42,723 nucleotides of DNA from Paulinella micropora (taxonomy: Eukaryota; Cercozoa; Imbricatea; Euglyphida), in assembly GCA_009731375.1 (NCBI GenBank), contig BJOX01000301.1, positions 111,401 to 154,123 on the forward strand. The letters are read 5' to 3'. The position numbers and the translations under genes are program-made. The stretch's first letter is position 1; the number at the start of each line of letters is the position of its first letter. The notes below the pieces were generated by a model, which worked only from the letters and a program-made list of their open reading frames with translations, made no database searches and was not told where the DNA came from. Below are positions 19,437-42,723 of this stretch, piece by piece.

Positions 19437-20611
19437 ACACCTGAAGTACGGGTTAGTTGCCACCTCGGCATGGGCACGTAAGGGTTTTGCCGTCATACAT
19501 CAGAACAATCAAGTTATAGTGATCAAAAAGTCCATTTTTATTGAGGAAGATCAGATTGTGGCTAGAGGGAGAGCACTCCCAAACCACTTGACGGCGTTCG
19601 ATTCCACAGGCACCCCACCACTCAATCCCAACGAATGGTACGAGCCCACAGACTGTCTACTACTATGTCCCCAACGAGCGAGACTCCCGGGCCCGACGAT
19701 GATGACACGTCTTACTCGGGGGCACAAGCTTGACGCCAATTCTCTCATCTCTCTCAAAAGACCAACCTACCCACCTATCACAACATATGCTGTTTGTTAT
19801 CTCCATGCATCTGTAGTTGGCGGTGTGATGTACCTAATACATACATACCTTACTCTACTGAGATAGATTCTGAGAGAGGTGAGAGAGCTGAGGGAAAAGG
19901 AGAGAAAGTGTCGGACAGTAAAAGCTTTATGTCCTGTCGTTCGTCCTCACTATCACGAAAACATACATGCCACTGTGTTTCATTGTATGTATAAGCACAG
20001 AGGGGTAAAAGCCATGGAGCGAATGGCTAACTATATAGGAGTAAAGATAGTGGGGAAGGAGTGGAGGGAATGCATAATGAGGTGTGAGTGGTGTCTATGG
20101 AATAAAATAAAGAAAGTACCTCATTTCAGAGACTGTTCAATCACCAGGGTAGAACGCCACCCTGGGGTTCACATATCAATGGACACCCAGGGTTGGTGGA
20201 ACACCACATCGTGTGACGGAAAGAAGTATAATTTCACCGTCAAATGTCTCGCGTCCGGATTTGAGTTAGATTATTACATGCTTCCTTATGGCCGTTGCCT
20301 TCTTTGAACGGCATACAGGAAGGAAAGTGAAATTCCTTACTTGTGACCGGGAATACGGAAAGTACAAGGAGTTTCAGACCTGGATTGATACATATCAACC
20401 GGCCCTCCTAGAGGCTCCGAAAGGGGAGAAACAGGCGGTTGCTAAAGTAGAACGAGCACACCAAACGTGTGGCGAACCCGCAAGGGCAGTTCTCAGCGAC
20501 GCTGAACTCCCCAAGTCTATGTGGACGGAGACAGAGAAAGCCTCTACTTATTTTGGCAACCTCCTACCTCTTGCCCGTGGCCCCTTCAAAGGGAAGTCTC
20601 CTTATGAATGA
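19437..20611 (+). pseudogene. integrase of copia element 2 with a DD35E core
   Basis: The pre-integrase block HLKYGLVATSAWARKGFAV opens the fragment. A zinc-binding HHCC module follows (HENIHATVFH, then CEWC). The catalytic core has its first Asp in SMDTQG (codon 20182-20184), its second in LTCDREYG (20345-20347) and its Glu in KVERAHQT (20450-20452), exactly 35 residues between the last two. LPKSMWTETEKASTYFGN continues as in copia. A frameshift between 20288 and 20307 splits the core. Confidence 0.85.
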
Positions 20612-21227
20612 TCGGAAGCCCCTTTTTGCATCATGTACGTCATGCCTGGCGTATATGAAGGTGGACGCAAAGAGGGGAAAAGGCGAGAGGGGGGAAAGTT
20701 TTATTTCTCGGGTACGAAAGAAACAACGATATTATCGGGTATATGATCCGGTTGCAAGGAAAATATACGGTAATGTCCGTAATGTTATTTTTGACATTTG
20801 GAAACTGGGGACGAGGGGGGCATCTAAATTTCTCGAAAGAGACGATGCCTCGGGCGAGATGCTCTCTGTTAATTGGCAACAGTTCCCCTCTCCTTTTTCG
20901 CAACAAACGTCCCTAGAAAGTCAAGATACCGTTTCAAGGGAGGACTCGGGGAAGAAGATTCCGGCAGGGGGAGAAACCCCCCGGTAGGAACTCTCTCTTT
21001 CGGACCGATCCTTACTCAGGAGTCATCCGCTGTCGAAGAGTCGCCCCACACTCCGCAAGCTGACGAGAACAGTGAAGCGGAGGAGGGACGGGTGTTCGTG
21101 GACTCGGACCCACCTCCCTCGGAGCCTTCGAGTCCCAAAGCCACTCAGTCGAGCGATGAACAGGGGGAGATGAAGAAAACAAAGGGAGCATAAACCCAAG
21201 GAAAGGCAAAAATGGTCCGGGACATAT
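20612..21227 (+). pseudogene. integrase C-terminus and acidic connection region, element 2
   Basis: A frame overlapping the integrase encodes a beta-rich part with RYYRVYDPVARKIYG. An acidic, proline- and serine-rich linker follows (20873-21193, for example HTPQADENSEAEEGRVF). Confidence 0.5.
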
Positions 21228-22760
21228 ATGGAAATCCCGGCAAGAGTTTTCGGGGAGCAGTGGGCTAAATTAGTTTACGGGGACAAATGGGAAACGGCGA
21301 TACGGCAGGGGACGACGGCCCCTTCTGCACCCGTCACCCGTAAATCTAAACGATTTCCCGCGCATAATGTTTTATTTGACGATGGCATTACGGATAAGAT
21401 ATTAGACTCGGAGATCATCAAATACGCTAAAGTCCCGCAGCAAACAGCGCCAATACCCGAATCTCGTGAGCAAGAGGCCATAACCGCACCACCACCCTTA
21501 TCAACCAACACAAATACTAGCTCTGATCTCGATACAAGTATTGAGGTCACCTCTAAATTTGCGTTTGTCGAGGAGGACAGGGAGAGGGTAGAGGTGCAGA
21601 GAGCACCACATAAACCGGAATGGAGATCACACGAACAGGCGGAAATTTGGAGTGAAAACATTATCACGGGAAAGAGGATGAGGAACGCTCATGTTACGGT
21701 ATGTGCCCGGGAGGAAAACCGGGCGGAGTATTGTCTTGTGAGTGAGAAACTCCCGAAATTCCCCGTAGTACAAAAACCAAAAGACCGTAAACAAGCTAGA
21801 CAGAAAGAATTCGAACAGCTCAAAGAACTAAAAGCGTTTGTTTGGCGGAAAGTGAGCAAAGCGGAAATGTCGGGCACACCCATTATTCCGATAAAATGGA
21901 TAGATACGGTAAAACAACAAGGTACTGCGGATGAATTTCATAAAGCCCTTATAACCCTTAGAGGGAACCTCCTGAAAGCTTATGCACAGTACAATTCTAA
22001 AAATACTTACTCTCCTACAGCCCAGCATAGGACCATTTTGCTCATGATAGCCTACGCAGCCTTTTTTGGGATAGATTTATGGTTGATTGACTTCACGACC
22101 GCGTATCTGCACGCGAGGATCCCATATGACATATGTATCAAATCGCCGGCTGAATTTCAGATGGCAGGGTACGTCTGGTTTCTGAAAAAAGCTTTACACG
22201 GGAACCCGGAGGCGGGCTGCCTCTAGTATTATGACATGTTGTATGGGGAGCTCATAACCGAACTGAAGTTCAAGCCCCTCACGTTAGACAGAGCCTCTTT
22301 CGTAAAACACGGGAGTAGTCCACACACTACTCAACTGGTGTCCTTTCATGTTGATGATGGCTGCCATGGTGCATCTCAAGAAAGGCATACCAAGATGGTG
22401 AAGCAGTTTGAAAAGAGAGAGGTTTCAGATGTAAGGACCTGGGAAAGGCCACCGAGTTCAAGAACATTCAGATCCTTCAGACTGAAAAGGGGATTGCATT
22501 GCATCAGCGTAAGTATGAGTTGTTAATCTTAGAGGAGTTGGGTTATATGAAGGAGATACCGGCTAAAACGCGTTCACTTCCGACAACCCCGCTCCCCTGA
22601 AGAAGGACCATCACCTCTTACGCTATGACCTTAGATGCCTGATAGGGATGCTCATATTTTTAGCTGTCCATACCGGGCCACTACTCGTATGCCCTTTGAG
22701 CATAGCGGCCAAGTCCCAGGTCCCCAAACCGGAGTTGTCTTATGCCATGGTACACCGGAT
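21228..22760 (+). pseudogene. reverse transcriptase of copia element 2
   Basis: The frame 21228-22226 ends in the palm motif A (LWLIDFTTAYLHARIPYDI) and WFLKKALHGNPEAGCL. A TAG then replaces the expected aromatic residue. The same frame continues at 22227 and carries the catalytic FHVDD (HVDD at 22348-22359). After a frameshift near 22430, LHQRKYELLILEELGYMKEI follows. Element 1 also uses HVDD in place of YVDD. Confidence 0.8.
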
Positions 22761-22770
22761 TTTTTTTTGG

Positions 22771-23080
22771 CTTTTGACCCCGCGAGCACTATTTTTCAGG
22801 AGAGGGGATCGAAATGTACGGAAAATATTGGAAACAAATTCTTGGTTCCTGAAACTCCGGAGTCTTGGAAACCCAACCTGGAATCTTGTGCAGCGGCTAA
22901 CGCAATCGATGATATCGTTGAAAGGCTTTTGACCCCGCGAGCACTATTTTTCAGGAGAGGGGATCAAAATTTACGGAAAATATTGGAAACAAATTTCTTG
23001 GTTGCTAAAACTCCAGAGTCTTGAAAACCCAACCTGGAATCTTGTGCAGCGGCAACACAATTGATGATATCGTTGGAAAA
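22771..23080 (+). repeat. tandem duplication of about 155 bp inside element 2
   Basis: 22771-22926 and 22927-23080 are two copies starting TTTTGACCCCGCGAGCACTA, about 90% identical with independent substitutions. The duplication lies between the RT and RNase H regions and happened after the element lost constraint. Confidence 0.85.
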
Positions 23081-23559
23081 CCTACAATACCCGGAATGGA
23101 CATGTTCAGTGTGCCAGTTCTCGCCGCAACCAATTGTTGGATTTGTAGACTCGGATTTTGCGGGTGATAAAACTTCGCGGAAGTCAAGGTCCGGGTATGT
23201 TTACTATATTCAAGAGAACCCCAATTTCGTGGTTTTCTAAACTGCAATCCGTAATAGCCAAATCTACGTTGGAATCAGGGACAGTTTCGGCTAACGAGGC
23301 AGTCAGGGTTCAACTTCTCGCAGTACAACAAACTTTACGGGATATCGGAATAAATCTTGAAGGCCCTACCTATCTCTTCGAGGATAACAAAGGAACGGTA
23401 TTAGTATCGGAGAGAGGACTAGGGGAAGCTAAGACCAAGCACATAGAGGTTCGGTATCACCTACTAGCACAACTCGTGAGGGAAGGGAAGGTCAAACTAT
23501 TCCGGGTACCTTCAGAGGATAATATCGCGGATGTATTTACTAAATACATTTTACGCTAG
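23081..23559 (+). pseudogene. RNase H of copia element 2
   Basis: FVDSDFAGDKTSRKSRSGYV opens the domain. After a frameshift the frame 23158-23559 gives SANEAVRVQLLAVQ, LFEDNKGTVLVS, TKHIEVRYHLLAQLV and the C-terminal DVFTKYI. This is the canonical copia RNase H end. Confidence 0.8.
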
Positions 23560-24600
23560 AAAAGTTCAATTACCTGGCTGGGAAGATCTCCGTTGTGCTT
23601 AATAGGGAGAACCGCGCTGACATCGGGATAAAATCCGATCAATTCTCCTATTAGATCTTTCGGGTAAAGGATTATCTTCTTTGACCTCTTTTATAATCCC
23701 GGAGTATGCAATATAATAATTTCTCGCATATTACATATAAGATGTACATAGACCGGTGAGCGGATAGCCCAGTGCCGACGTGGCGGTCGGGACGCGTGAA
23801 TGATTGGCCCAGTGCCGACGGAACGGCCAGTACTAACTAGTGGTTGGCCCAGTGTTGGCGAAGGACAATAGCGGCCGGGCAGTTCACTCCCTCGCTTCAT
23901 TTCTATTTCCTATCTCCATACACCTACATACATAAAAACCTATAAGAGGCCAGCCTGGAGTCCGTTATGGTCGGTGAACGTGCCACATGGGAATGTGGAA
24001 CAACACGATCCGGCAGCCAGACGGATAAACCCGCCAATAATTACAGATATAGTGTCTTTGCCCACATATATTACATTATTTTGTCTTCATTTTATACCCC
24101 TTTACGGGAAGCGCTGTCAAATTTATAAATCATACCATCGGATAGATAAATAGTTAATAGTTCAAGTTGATCATACTTTACGATAGATCAGCACAGATGG
24201 ATATACTATCATATATTTTATTTCTATATGTTATGACTACCTACGTGATCATATATATATACATATAATTATATATATATATATAAATATTATATGTGTA
24301 TATTATAGCTACACTGTGCCTGTGTCACATACCTAATGTTACTCAACATAGGGTAGGGGAGCGTAGGACCTAATCTTCTTCTTGTCGACTAGGCCTAGCT
24401 TGACTGGGGGGAGCTGCCCTGTATGCAGTCTAACTGATGCATACTTGCCCCAGCAAGTTGGGTAGGCACCATCGACACAACCTCTTGGAGAGAATGAGGG
24501 TAAGAGTAACGTTAGTATGTTTTGAGTCTGTTTTTCTAATTTTCACAGACAATAAAGTTTCTACCGTAGGCCACAGCTAGTATACAGCAGATTATTAAGT
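23560..24600. other. AT-rich region after copia element 2
   Basis: No gene. It contains three imperfect units of about 40 bp with GGCCCAGTGCCGACG (starting near 23767, 23806 and 23846) and (TA)n tracts at 24249-24290. The 3' LTR of element 2 should be here, but its partner was not found. Confidence 0.35.
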
Positions 24601-24989
24601 TAGTCTCACACCAACGATGGACGGGGTTGTTCAGAAGTTCTCATCAACTCAGTTGGGAACTTCTCGACAATCTCAGGATCACAGATCCTTAGGGTGAACC
24701 AGAGCTGCTGCATGTGCTTTGGACCCTCAACCTCGTGAAGTTTGAGGGGCGCGAGCATTTGCGGATCGGAGACCCGGAAAGGCACCGCGGAAGGACAAGG
24801 CGACGGGATGGTACGACAGCAACATGGTCATACCGTTGTATGTCTATGGCAGAGCGCCATGGAAGCCTCCGGGGGGGAGGAGATACTTCAAAATTTAAAT
24901 TCAAACTCAATTTGAACTAAAAAAACTCATTTTGTAATGAGAGCGACGTACAACGGGGATGAAGGGCAGAGCCCAACGGATACTCGGGT
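24601..24989 (+). other. possible gag-like leader, unresolved
   Basis: Short + frames (for example KFEGREHLRIGDPERHRGR, within 24714-24920) resemble retroelement gag N-termini in composition only. No domain can be named. Confidence 0.2.
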
Positions 24990-25041
24990 CTACATAGCTC
25001 TTTTCTTCTAGGAAAGATGAACAGAGCTATGTAGAGTCGGA
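24990..25041. repeat. hairpin repeat, copy 1
   Basis: TACATAGCTCT and AGAGCTATGTA are perfect 11-base inverted repeats around a pyrimidine/purine inner stem (CTTTTC ... GAAAGA). The unit ends GTAGAGTCGGAAC. Confidence 0.6.
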
Positions 25042-25540
25042 ACTAACTCACTGAGGAACTAATTAATCTAGTATTAATAACAAAATCGCACTACCACACT
25101 TACTGCAAGGTTACATAACTTAAACAAACTTATTTCTACCTTTCCCAGTCTTTTTCCCGTCACTGGACAATGTCCTTTTTGCTTTGACAATGTCCTATTT
25201 CACCTATATCAACTTGTAATTTTCTCTCACTTGCCGCGCTACTTGCGGGCCCCTTCCACTCTAACTCAACCACATCCGTTACAGCAAAACCAAAACCAAT
25301 TCCATCATGACCGCAGACTTCCCTTTCACAACCATCGTCGTGACTCAGCACAGCTCCAAAGCCCTTACGCTCCCTGCCCTTTACCTTACTCTTGGCAGTG
25401 CACTTTCCCTATAAACTAAACGTAGTACTTACTCTTACGACAAAGGGGACTGAGCACGGTCACTCGTGCCCCGGGTCTGGTAAACCGTGGCCCTGTTATT
25501 AAATAACTATTCTTGAAAGAACGACAAGGACCGCCTAAGA
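25042..25540. other. unannotated spacer between hairpin repeats
   Basis: No supported gene. The short open frames at 25160-25419 on the two strands overlap each other and resemble no known protein. Confidence 0.3.
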
Positions 25541-25606
25541 TATTCTGCCTTACATAGCTCAGAAGTTTTCTTTTAAGAAAGATGAAAAGAGATATGTAGA
25601 GTTTGA
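25541..25606. repeat. hairpin repeat, copy 2
   Basis: TACATAGCTC, an inner TTTTCTTTTAAGAAAGATGAAAA hairpin and GAGATATGTAGAG. The same layout as copy 1, with one outer-stem mismatch. Confidence 0.55.
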
Positions 25607-25630
25607 AAAATAAAGATCGACCGGGCCGAG

Positions 25631-25693
25631 ATACTCGGCATTGCATATCCCTTTCCTTCTGAGAAAGGTGAAAAGCTATGTAGAGTCGGAACG
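25631..25693. repeat. hairpin repeat, copy 3
   Basis: GCATATCCCTTTC ... GAAAGG ... AGCTATGTAGAGTCGGAAC. The inner stem CCTTTC/GAAAGG is perfect and the outer stem is weakened. Confidence 0.55.
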
Positions 25694-26910
25694 ATAAGGG
25701 CACGGATCGGACAAGACTCAATACTGCTCATGGGCTGCTAGTGTTTGCTCAATGGTGTGACTCCCGCTAGGCTCAGGAGCCGGACATTCATGAGGAAACA
25801 GATCCGGAGAGGAAGCTCTCAACCGACGATATTAATATTTACCAATCTATCCCTATTAACTACGGTTCCCGTATAAGACGGGGTGGGGGGATTGTAGGCG
25901 CAGATAGGTAAATATGCGATCTTAAAGTTTTCTTATCATGACCCCTATACACAGTGATTTATAATATAGATGAGCTATATCTAGTCAAGATATGGTTATA
26001 CCAGTTTCTATATATATACTTTGAGCCGGTTGAAAACGATAATGTTAAGACAAGTAACCGGTACCACTTTTGTACGCAGGATAATATTATCGTTAGGGCG
26101 GACAATAAGAACTTGAATGGCTCTCTGGACGGTTTCCTTTTTGTTGCTTGGCTCTGATAGTCTCCTACATTTTGCCACCATAATGGCTTCCTCAGGCTAT
26201 TTTGCAGAGGAAGATTAGGTTATTCTCAGAGGCTCGGAGTGCTTGGGTTGGATTGAGTGGATATAGACCCCGGCTCAGTGCATTTAATAATATCTTTCTG
26301 ATCATGATCTTAACCGACAAAAGTGGTGCTTCCCTGTGATCAAGTGTGTGTCCAAAGCAACCCTTGATTATCACACAAATTGCACAAGAACCCATCAACC
26401 GTCCAATCCAAGTTGAAATGCATGCCAACTTACATGAAAACATGTCAGGCGATAGGAACTTCACTGCACCAAACCATTATTCCCCTGAGCTGGCCGCTCG
26501 GTCTGAATATTTTTTATTGGCAGATGATGCCACCGACCTTGAACGCTCAAAAAACTTACTTCAAAAAGTCAGGAACCTGTGGCTGGAAAGCGCGGCGTTA
26601 TGAGTCAACCGATGGCCTGGATCGGCCATCGCTTTTTAAAAAGACTCTGACATGGACTTCGGTGCCGTCAGTAATAAACTTGAACACTATTATTTTGTCT
26701 GGACGGATTGATTGAAGATTTTTTGGTCGACTTTCTCTGCCATGATTTTTTTGTTGATCTTTCAAAAGTTTGGAAACAATCTAAGTGATGCCTAATACGT
26801 GACCATTCGCAGTACATTTCAATGCAGAATCTCCAGGCCGGCCGGATTTATAAACATACAGATCTTTTTTATAATACACAAGAAACATGAGTACATATAG
26901 ACAGATGGAT
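25694..26910. other. unannotated region
   Basis: AT-rich sequence with no gene that can be supported. Frames at 26192-26464 (-) and 26346-26603 (+) overlap antisense and have no recognised domain. A stop just upstream and no ATG argue against the + frame being an intact gene. Confidence 0.35.
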
Positions 26911-26992
26911 GGATGGATGAATGGATGGATATATATATATATATATAGATAGATAGATAGATAGATAGATAGACAAATAGATAGATAGACAA

Positions 26993-27037
<45 letters not shown>

Positions 27038-27060
27038 CCAATAGAAACAGGGAGATAGAT
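26911..27060. repeat. GATG / TA / GATA compound microsatellite
   Basis: GATG units, then (TA)n, then (GATA)n with GACA variants. Confidence 0.95.
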
Positions 27061-27114
27061 AGATGGAGAGAGAGACAGAATGAGAGAAAAGGCGACTGGT
27101 AGAAAGACGGAGGG

Positions 27115-27150
27115 TTGGGGGGGGGGGGGGGGGGGAAAGGNNNNNNNNNN
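27115..27150. other. poly-G tract and 10-N gap
   Basis: About 18 G (27118-27135) followed by AAAGG and ten N (27141-27150), a small gap of uncertain size. Confidence 0.99.
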
Positions 27151-27179
27151 GAACGGAGCAATAAAAATACGTAACCGCG

Positions 27180-27270
27180 ATGACTACAACTACAACTACA
27201 ACAACAACTACAACAACAGCAACAGCAACAACAACAACAACACAACACAACAACAACAACAACAACAACA

Positions 27271-27334
<64 letters not shown>

Positions 27335-27380
27335 TTACTACTGATGCTGCTGCTTACGCTACCACCACCACCACACCACC

Positions 27381-27450
<70 letters not shown>

Positions 27451-27518
27451 ACTACTAACTACTAACTTCTACCACTACTACCACTACTACCACTACTACT
27501 ACTACTACAACAACAACA

Positions 27519-27593
<75 letters not shown>

Positions 27594-27642
27594 GCTGCGG
27601 CTGCTACTGCTACTATTACTACTACTACTACTACTGCTACTG

Positions 27643-27695
<53 letters not shown>

Positions 27696-27774
27696 GCTAC
27701 TACTGCTACTACTACTACTTCTACTACTCACTGCTTATGCTGCCACTAGTCCTAGCACTATTGCTTCTGGCAAT

Positions 27775-27850
<76 letters not shown>

Positions 27851-27885
27851 TACTACTACCACTGTAGCTGCTGCTACTACTGCCG
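27180..27885. repeat. CTA/ACT trinucleotide array with CAA and CCA sections
   Basis: About 700 bases of ACT/CTA units with blocks of CAA (27190-27270), CCA and CTG, and one less regular stretch at 27730-27778. The repetitive poly-S/L/Y frames are artefacts. Confidence 0.95.
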
Positions 27886-27917
27886 ATAGATCGGGGCGTG
27901 TTTCCCGAAGCAGCGGG

Positions 27918-28546
27918 TCATCTGGCTTTGAAATTCCCTACAAATGCTCCGAGCTCGTCCTCGCTGATCGTACCACCTTCTTTTCCTGCAACAAAAAAAG
28001 CACAAACGATTGTCTCCCGTCTCCCTTCCATGAACCATAACAAATTCATTATGCATGATTGAATCTTATTATTACACCTTTGATTATGATTGTAATTCGA
28101 GCTTTCCTCAAATGTTTCAATTTTGCTTGTACGCAAGCAAACTATGCGGCATTTTTCAATATGGAATCATCACTTTTCAGCACGAGGGAAGCGAACGAAC
28201 ATACCTGGGAGGTCAGCAGATGTGGGCGCTGAGCGACAGATTGTAGCAAACACTTGGATCATGGCTCTATGGATCACAAGTACGCAGGCATGCCTTGATG
28301 GCGATGTTGCATCCGTGTTCGACATTCCAATTCGTACTTTTGTGAACATCTCTGTTTCAGTCCCAACCGTGAGCAATTTCACAAAGAAGGATCTGAAGTG
28401 TGCATGAAAACCATTCTATGATGCCTCTTTTACTGGTTCTTCCTGACGTTGTACCTGAATTTGGGCTGGTTGGCATCACGCGGTGGTCTCCCAGTCTTGG
28501 AAGCAGGGAGCGGAAAAGGCAAAGTGGACTTGAGACCCCATACAGC
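27918..28546 (-). CDS. three phased exons of an unidentified protein C-terminus
   Basis: Exons on the - strand: 28455-28546 (acceptor TGGCTTAG, donor GTACAA, two bases left over), 28205-28392 (acceptor CACTTCAG, one base completing the codon, donor GTATGT, one base left over) and 27918-27985 (acceptor TTTTTTTGTTGCAG, two bases completing the codon, stop TGA at 27918-27920). All phases agree. The middle exon includes FVKLLTVGTETEMFTKVRIG and HACVLVIHRAMIQVF. The last reads KEGGTISEDELGAFVGNFK, resembling one EF-hand-like turn. The family is not recognised. The first exon starts only about 80 bases below the importin stop codon and would also join in phase to the last importin exon if that exon spliced at a CAG/GTTCTC site. 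Confidence 0.5.
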
Positions 28547-28625
28547 CTAAGCCATTGAAAAGGAAGATCTCCTCAGGTGCAATCATCGCTGAAGCTAATG
28601 ATTTGTCATCGCGCATGTATGGACG

Positions 28626-41717
<13,092 letters not shown>

Positions 41718-41935
41718 CTTTAAAAAAAAAGACAAAGTCGAGTGTGCAAACCATTCCTCGCCCTTGAACGTCATGAACATAAATTTCTATGAATTATTAT
41801 TAGTTCTGCTATTATAATTATAATTATCCTTTTTGTTATTATCATCATCAATTCGTTGGGATCGGCTGGCCCCGAGGACCCAGTGGAGGCACATGTCCAG
41901 GATCTGGATCTGATGCCTCAGCCTGAGGAAGCCTT

Positions 41936-42189
<254 letters not shown>

Positions 42190-42428
42190 GGACACCGTGA
42201 TAGCCCAGTGGTCAAGTTCTACCATCTGGGCCCTGTCGCCAGTTCGATTCCNNNNNNNNNNNNNNNNNNNNNNNNNNNNNNNNNNNNNNNNNNNNNNNNN
42301 NNNNNNNNNNNNNNNNNNNNNNNNNNNNNNNNNNNNNNNNNNNNNNNNNNNNNNNNNNNNNNNNNNNNNNNNNNNNNNNNNNNNNNNNNNCATGTGCAGA
42401 AATGCATCAGCCATTGACAGAGAAGCAC
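42190..42428 (+). mobile_element. tRNA-derived SINE, copy 6, with internal gap
   Basis: The tRNA head with A and B boxes is intact to 42251. N fill 42252-42390, and the 3' end CATGTGCAGAAATGCATCAG ... GAGAAGCAC is present, followed by ATT. Confidence 0.85.
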
Positions 42429-42461
<33 letters not shown>

Positions 42462-42571
42462 CATCATCATCATCATCATCATCATCATTACTACTACTAC
42501 TACTACTACTACTAATACTAGTACTACTACTACTACTGCTACTACTACCACTACTACTATTATTATTATTG
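42429..42571. repeat. TTA / ATC / CTA compound microsatellite
   Basis: SINE tail changing from ATT to ATC to ACT and back to ATT. Confidence 0.95.
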
Positions 42572-42723
42572 TGGGGTTTCGAGGCAGCTCTAGCAACCGC
42601 GCTTGGTGTATGCACTTGCACATTCGGTGACGTCTTGCAAGAGGTTGCTGGGACTGCGGAATAACCTCGGCTTAGTGCAGTCTTGCCCTCAGGAGCTCCA
42701 TCGGTGGCCCCGATCATCAGGCG
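42572..42723 (-). repeat. F3 repeat, cut by the window edge
   Basis: The reverse complement of 42672-42723 is identical to 1900-1951 for 52 bases, and the remainder extends the family past the gap seen in the first copy. It contains no gene. Confidence 0.65.

Larger units (their letters stand above)
19437..23559 (+). mobile_element. copia-type LTR retrotransposon, element 2, 3' part
   Basis: Pre-integrase, integrase, connection, reverse transcriptase and RNase H in copia order on the + strand, starting abruptly at the inversion breakpoint. The gag-protease half lies inverted at 14410-16680. Frameshifts at about 20290 and 22430, a TAG at about 22224 and an internal tandem duplication show it is inactive. 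Its LTRs were not identified. The sequence is clearly diverged from element 1, so the two are different families. Confidence 0.85.

Noticed and set aside
26346-26603. 85-codon + frame
   Set aside because: It starts without ATG just after a stop, overlaps an antisense frame and has no recognisable domain or splice-phase partner.

Overview
This is a nuclear eukaryotic window. Microsatellites make up much of it, and the repeats include tRNA-derived SINEs, two copia-type LTR retrotransposons and two non-LTR remnants with a restriction-like endonuclease domain. Short exons with GT-AG borders and matching codon phases are scattered through it. No operon, Shine-Dalgarno, CRISPR or prokaryotic gene structure is visible. 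The lineage cannot be fixed from sequence alone. An intron-rich multicellular organism (an invertebrate, or an intron-rich alga) fits best. Eight runs of N, most beside homopolymers or inside repeats, show a draft assembly.

Layout. 1-2560: SINE copies and two other short dispersed repeats sit in ATT/TTA microsatellites. 2900-3862: three phased exons on the + strand encode the C-terminus of an unidentified multi-pass membrane protein. 3950-5300: very long AAG/GAA purine arrays with one more SINE. 6120-8480: a damaged RLE-type non-LTR retrotransposon on the + strand. 10235-14409: copia element 1 on the - strand, with LTR, polypurine tract, primer-binding site and an internal deletion. 14410-19436: an inverted block that holds the gag-protease half of copia element 2 and the U3 half of element 1's 5' LTR. 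19437-23560: the integrase-RT-RNase H half of copia element 2 on the + strand. 24990-25690: three copies of a hairpin-forming repeat. 26900-27880 and 28970-30240: long tri- and hexanucleotide arrays.

From 41.7 kb down to 28.6 kb the - strand carries a host gene as about 14 short exons between GATA/ATCT microsatellites. Read in order, the exons match the C-terminal half of an importin-13/transportin-3-type karyopherin, ending at a stop at 28626. Its N-terminal half must lie beyond the right edge. Three more phased exons (27918-28546) lie just downstream. They are either an alternative 3' end or another gene.

The two best structural results are inversions with both breakpoints readable. Re-inverting 14410-19436 (about 5 kb) restores both an uninterrupted LTR of element 1 and an uninterrupted protease-to-pre-integrase junction of element 2. 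Re-inverting about 39702-40231 restores a complete copy of the 450-bp repeat seen at 1324-1770.
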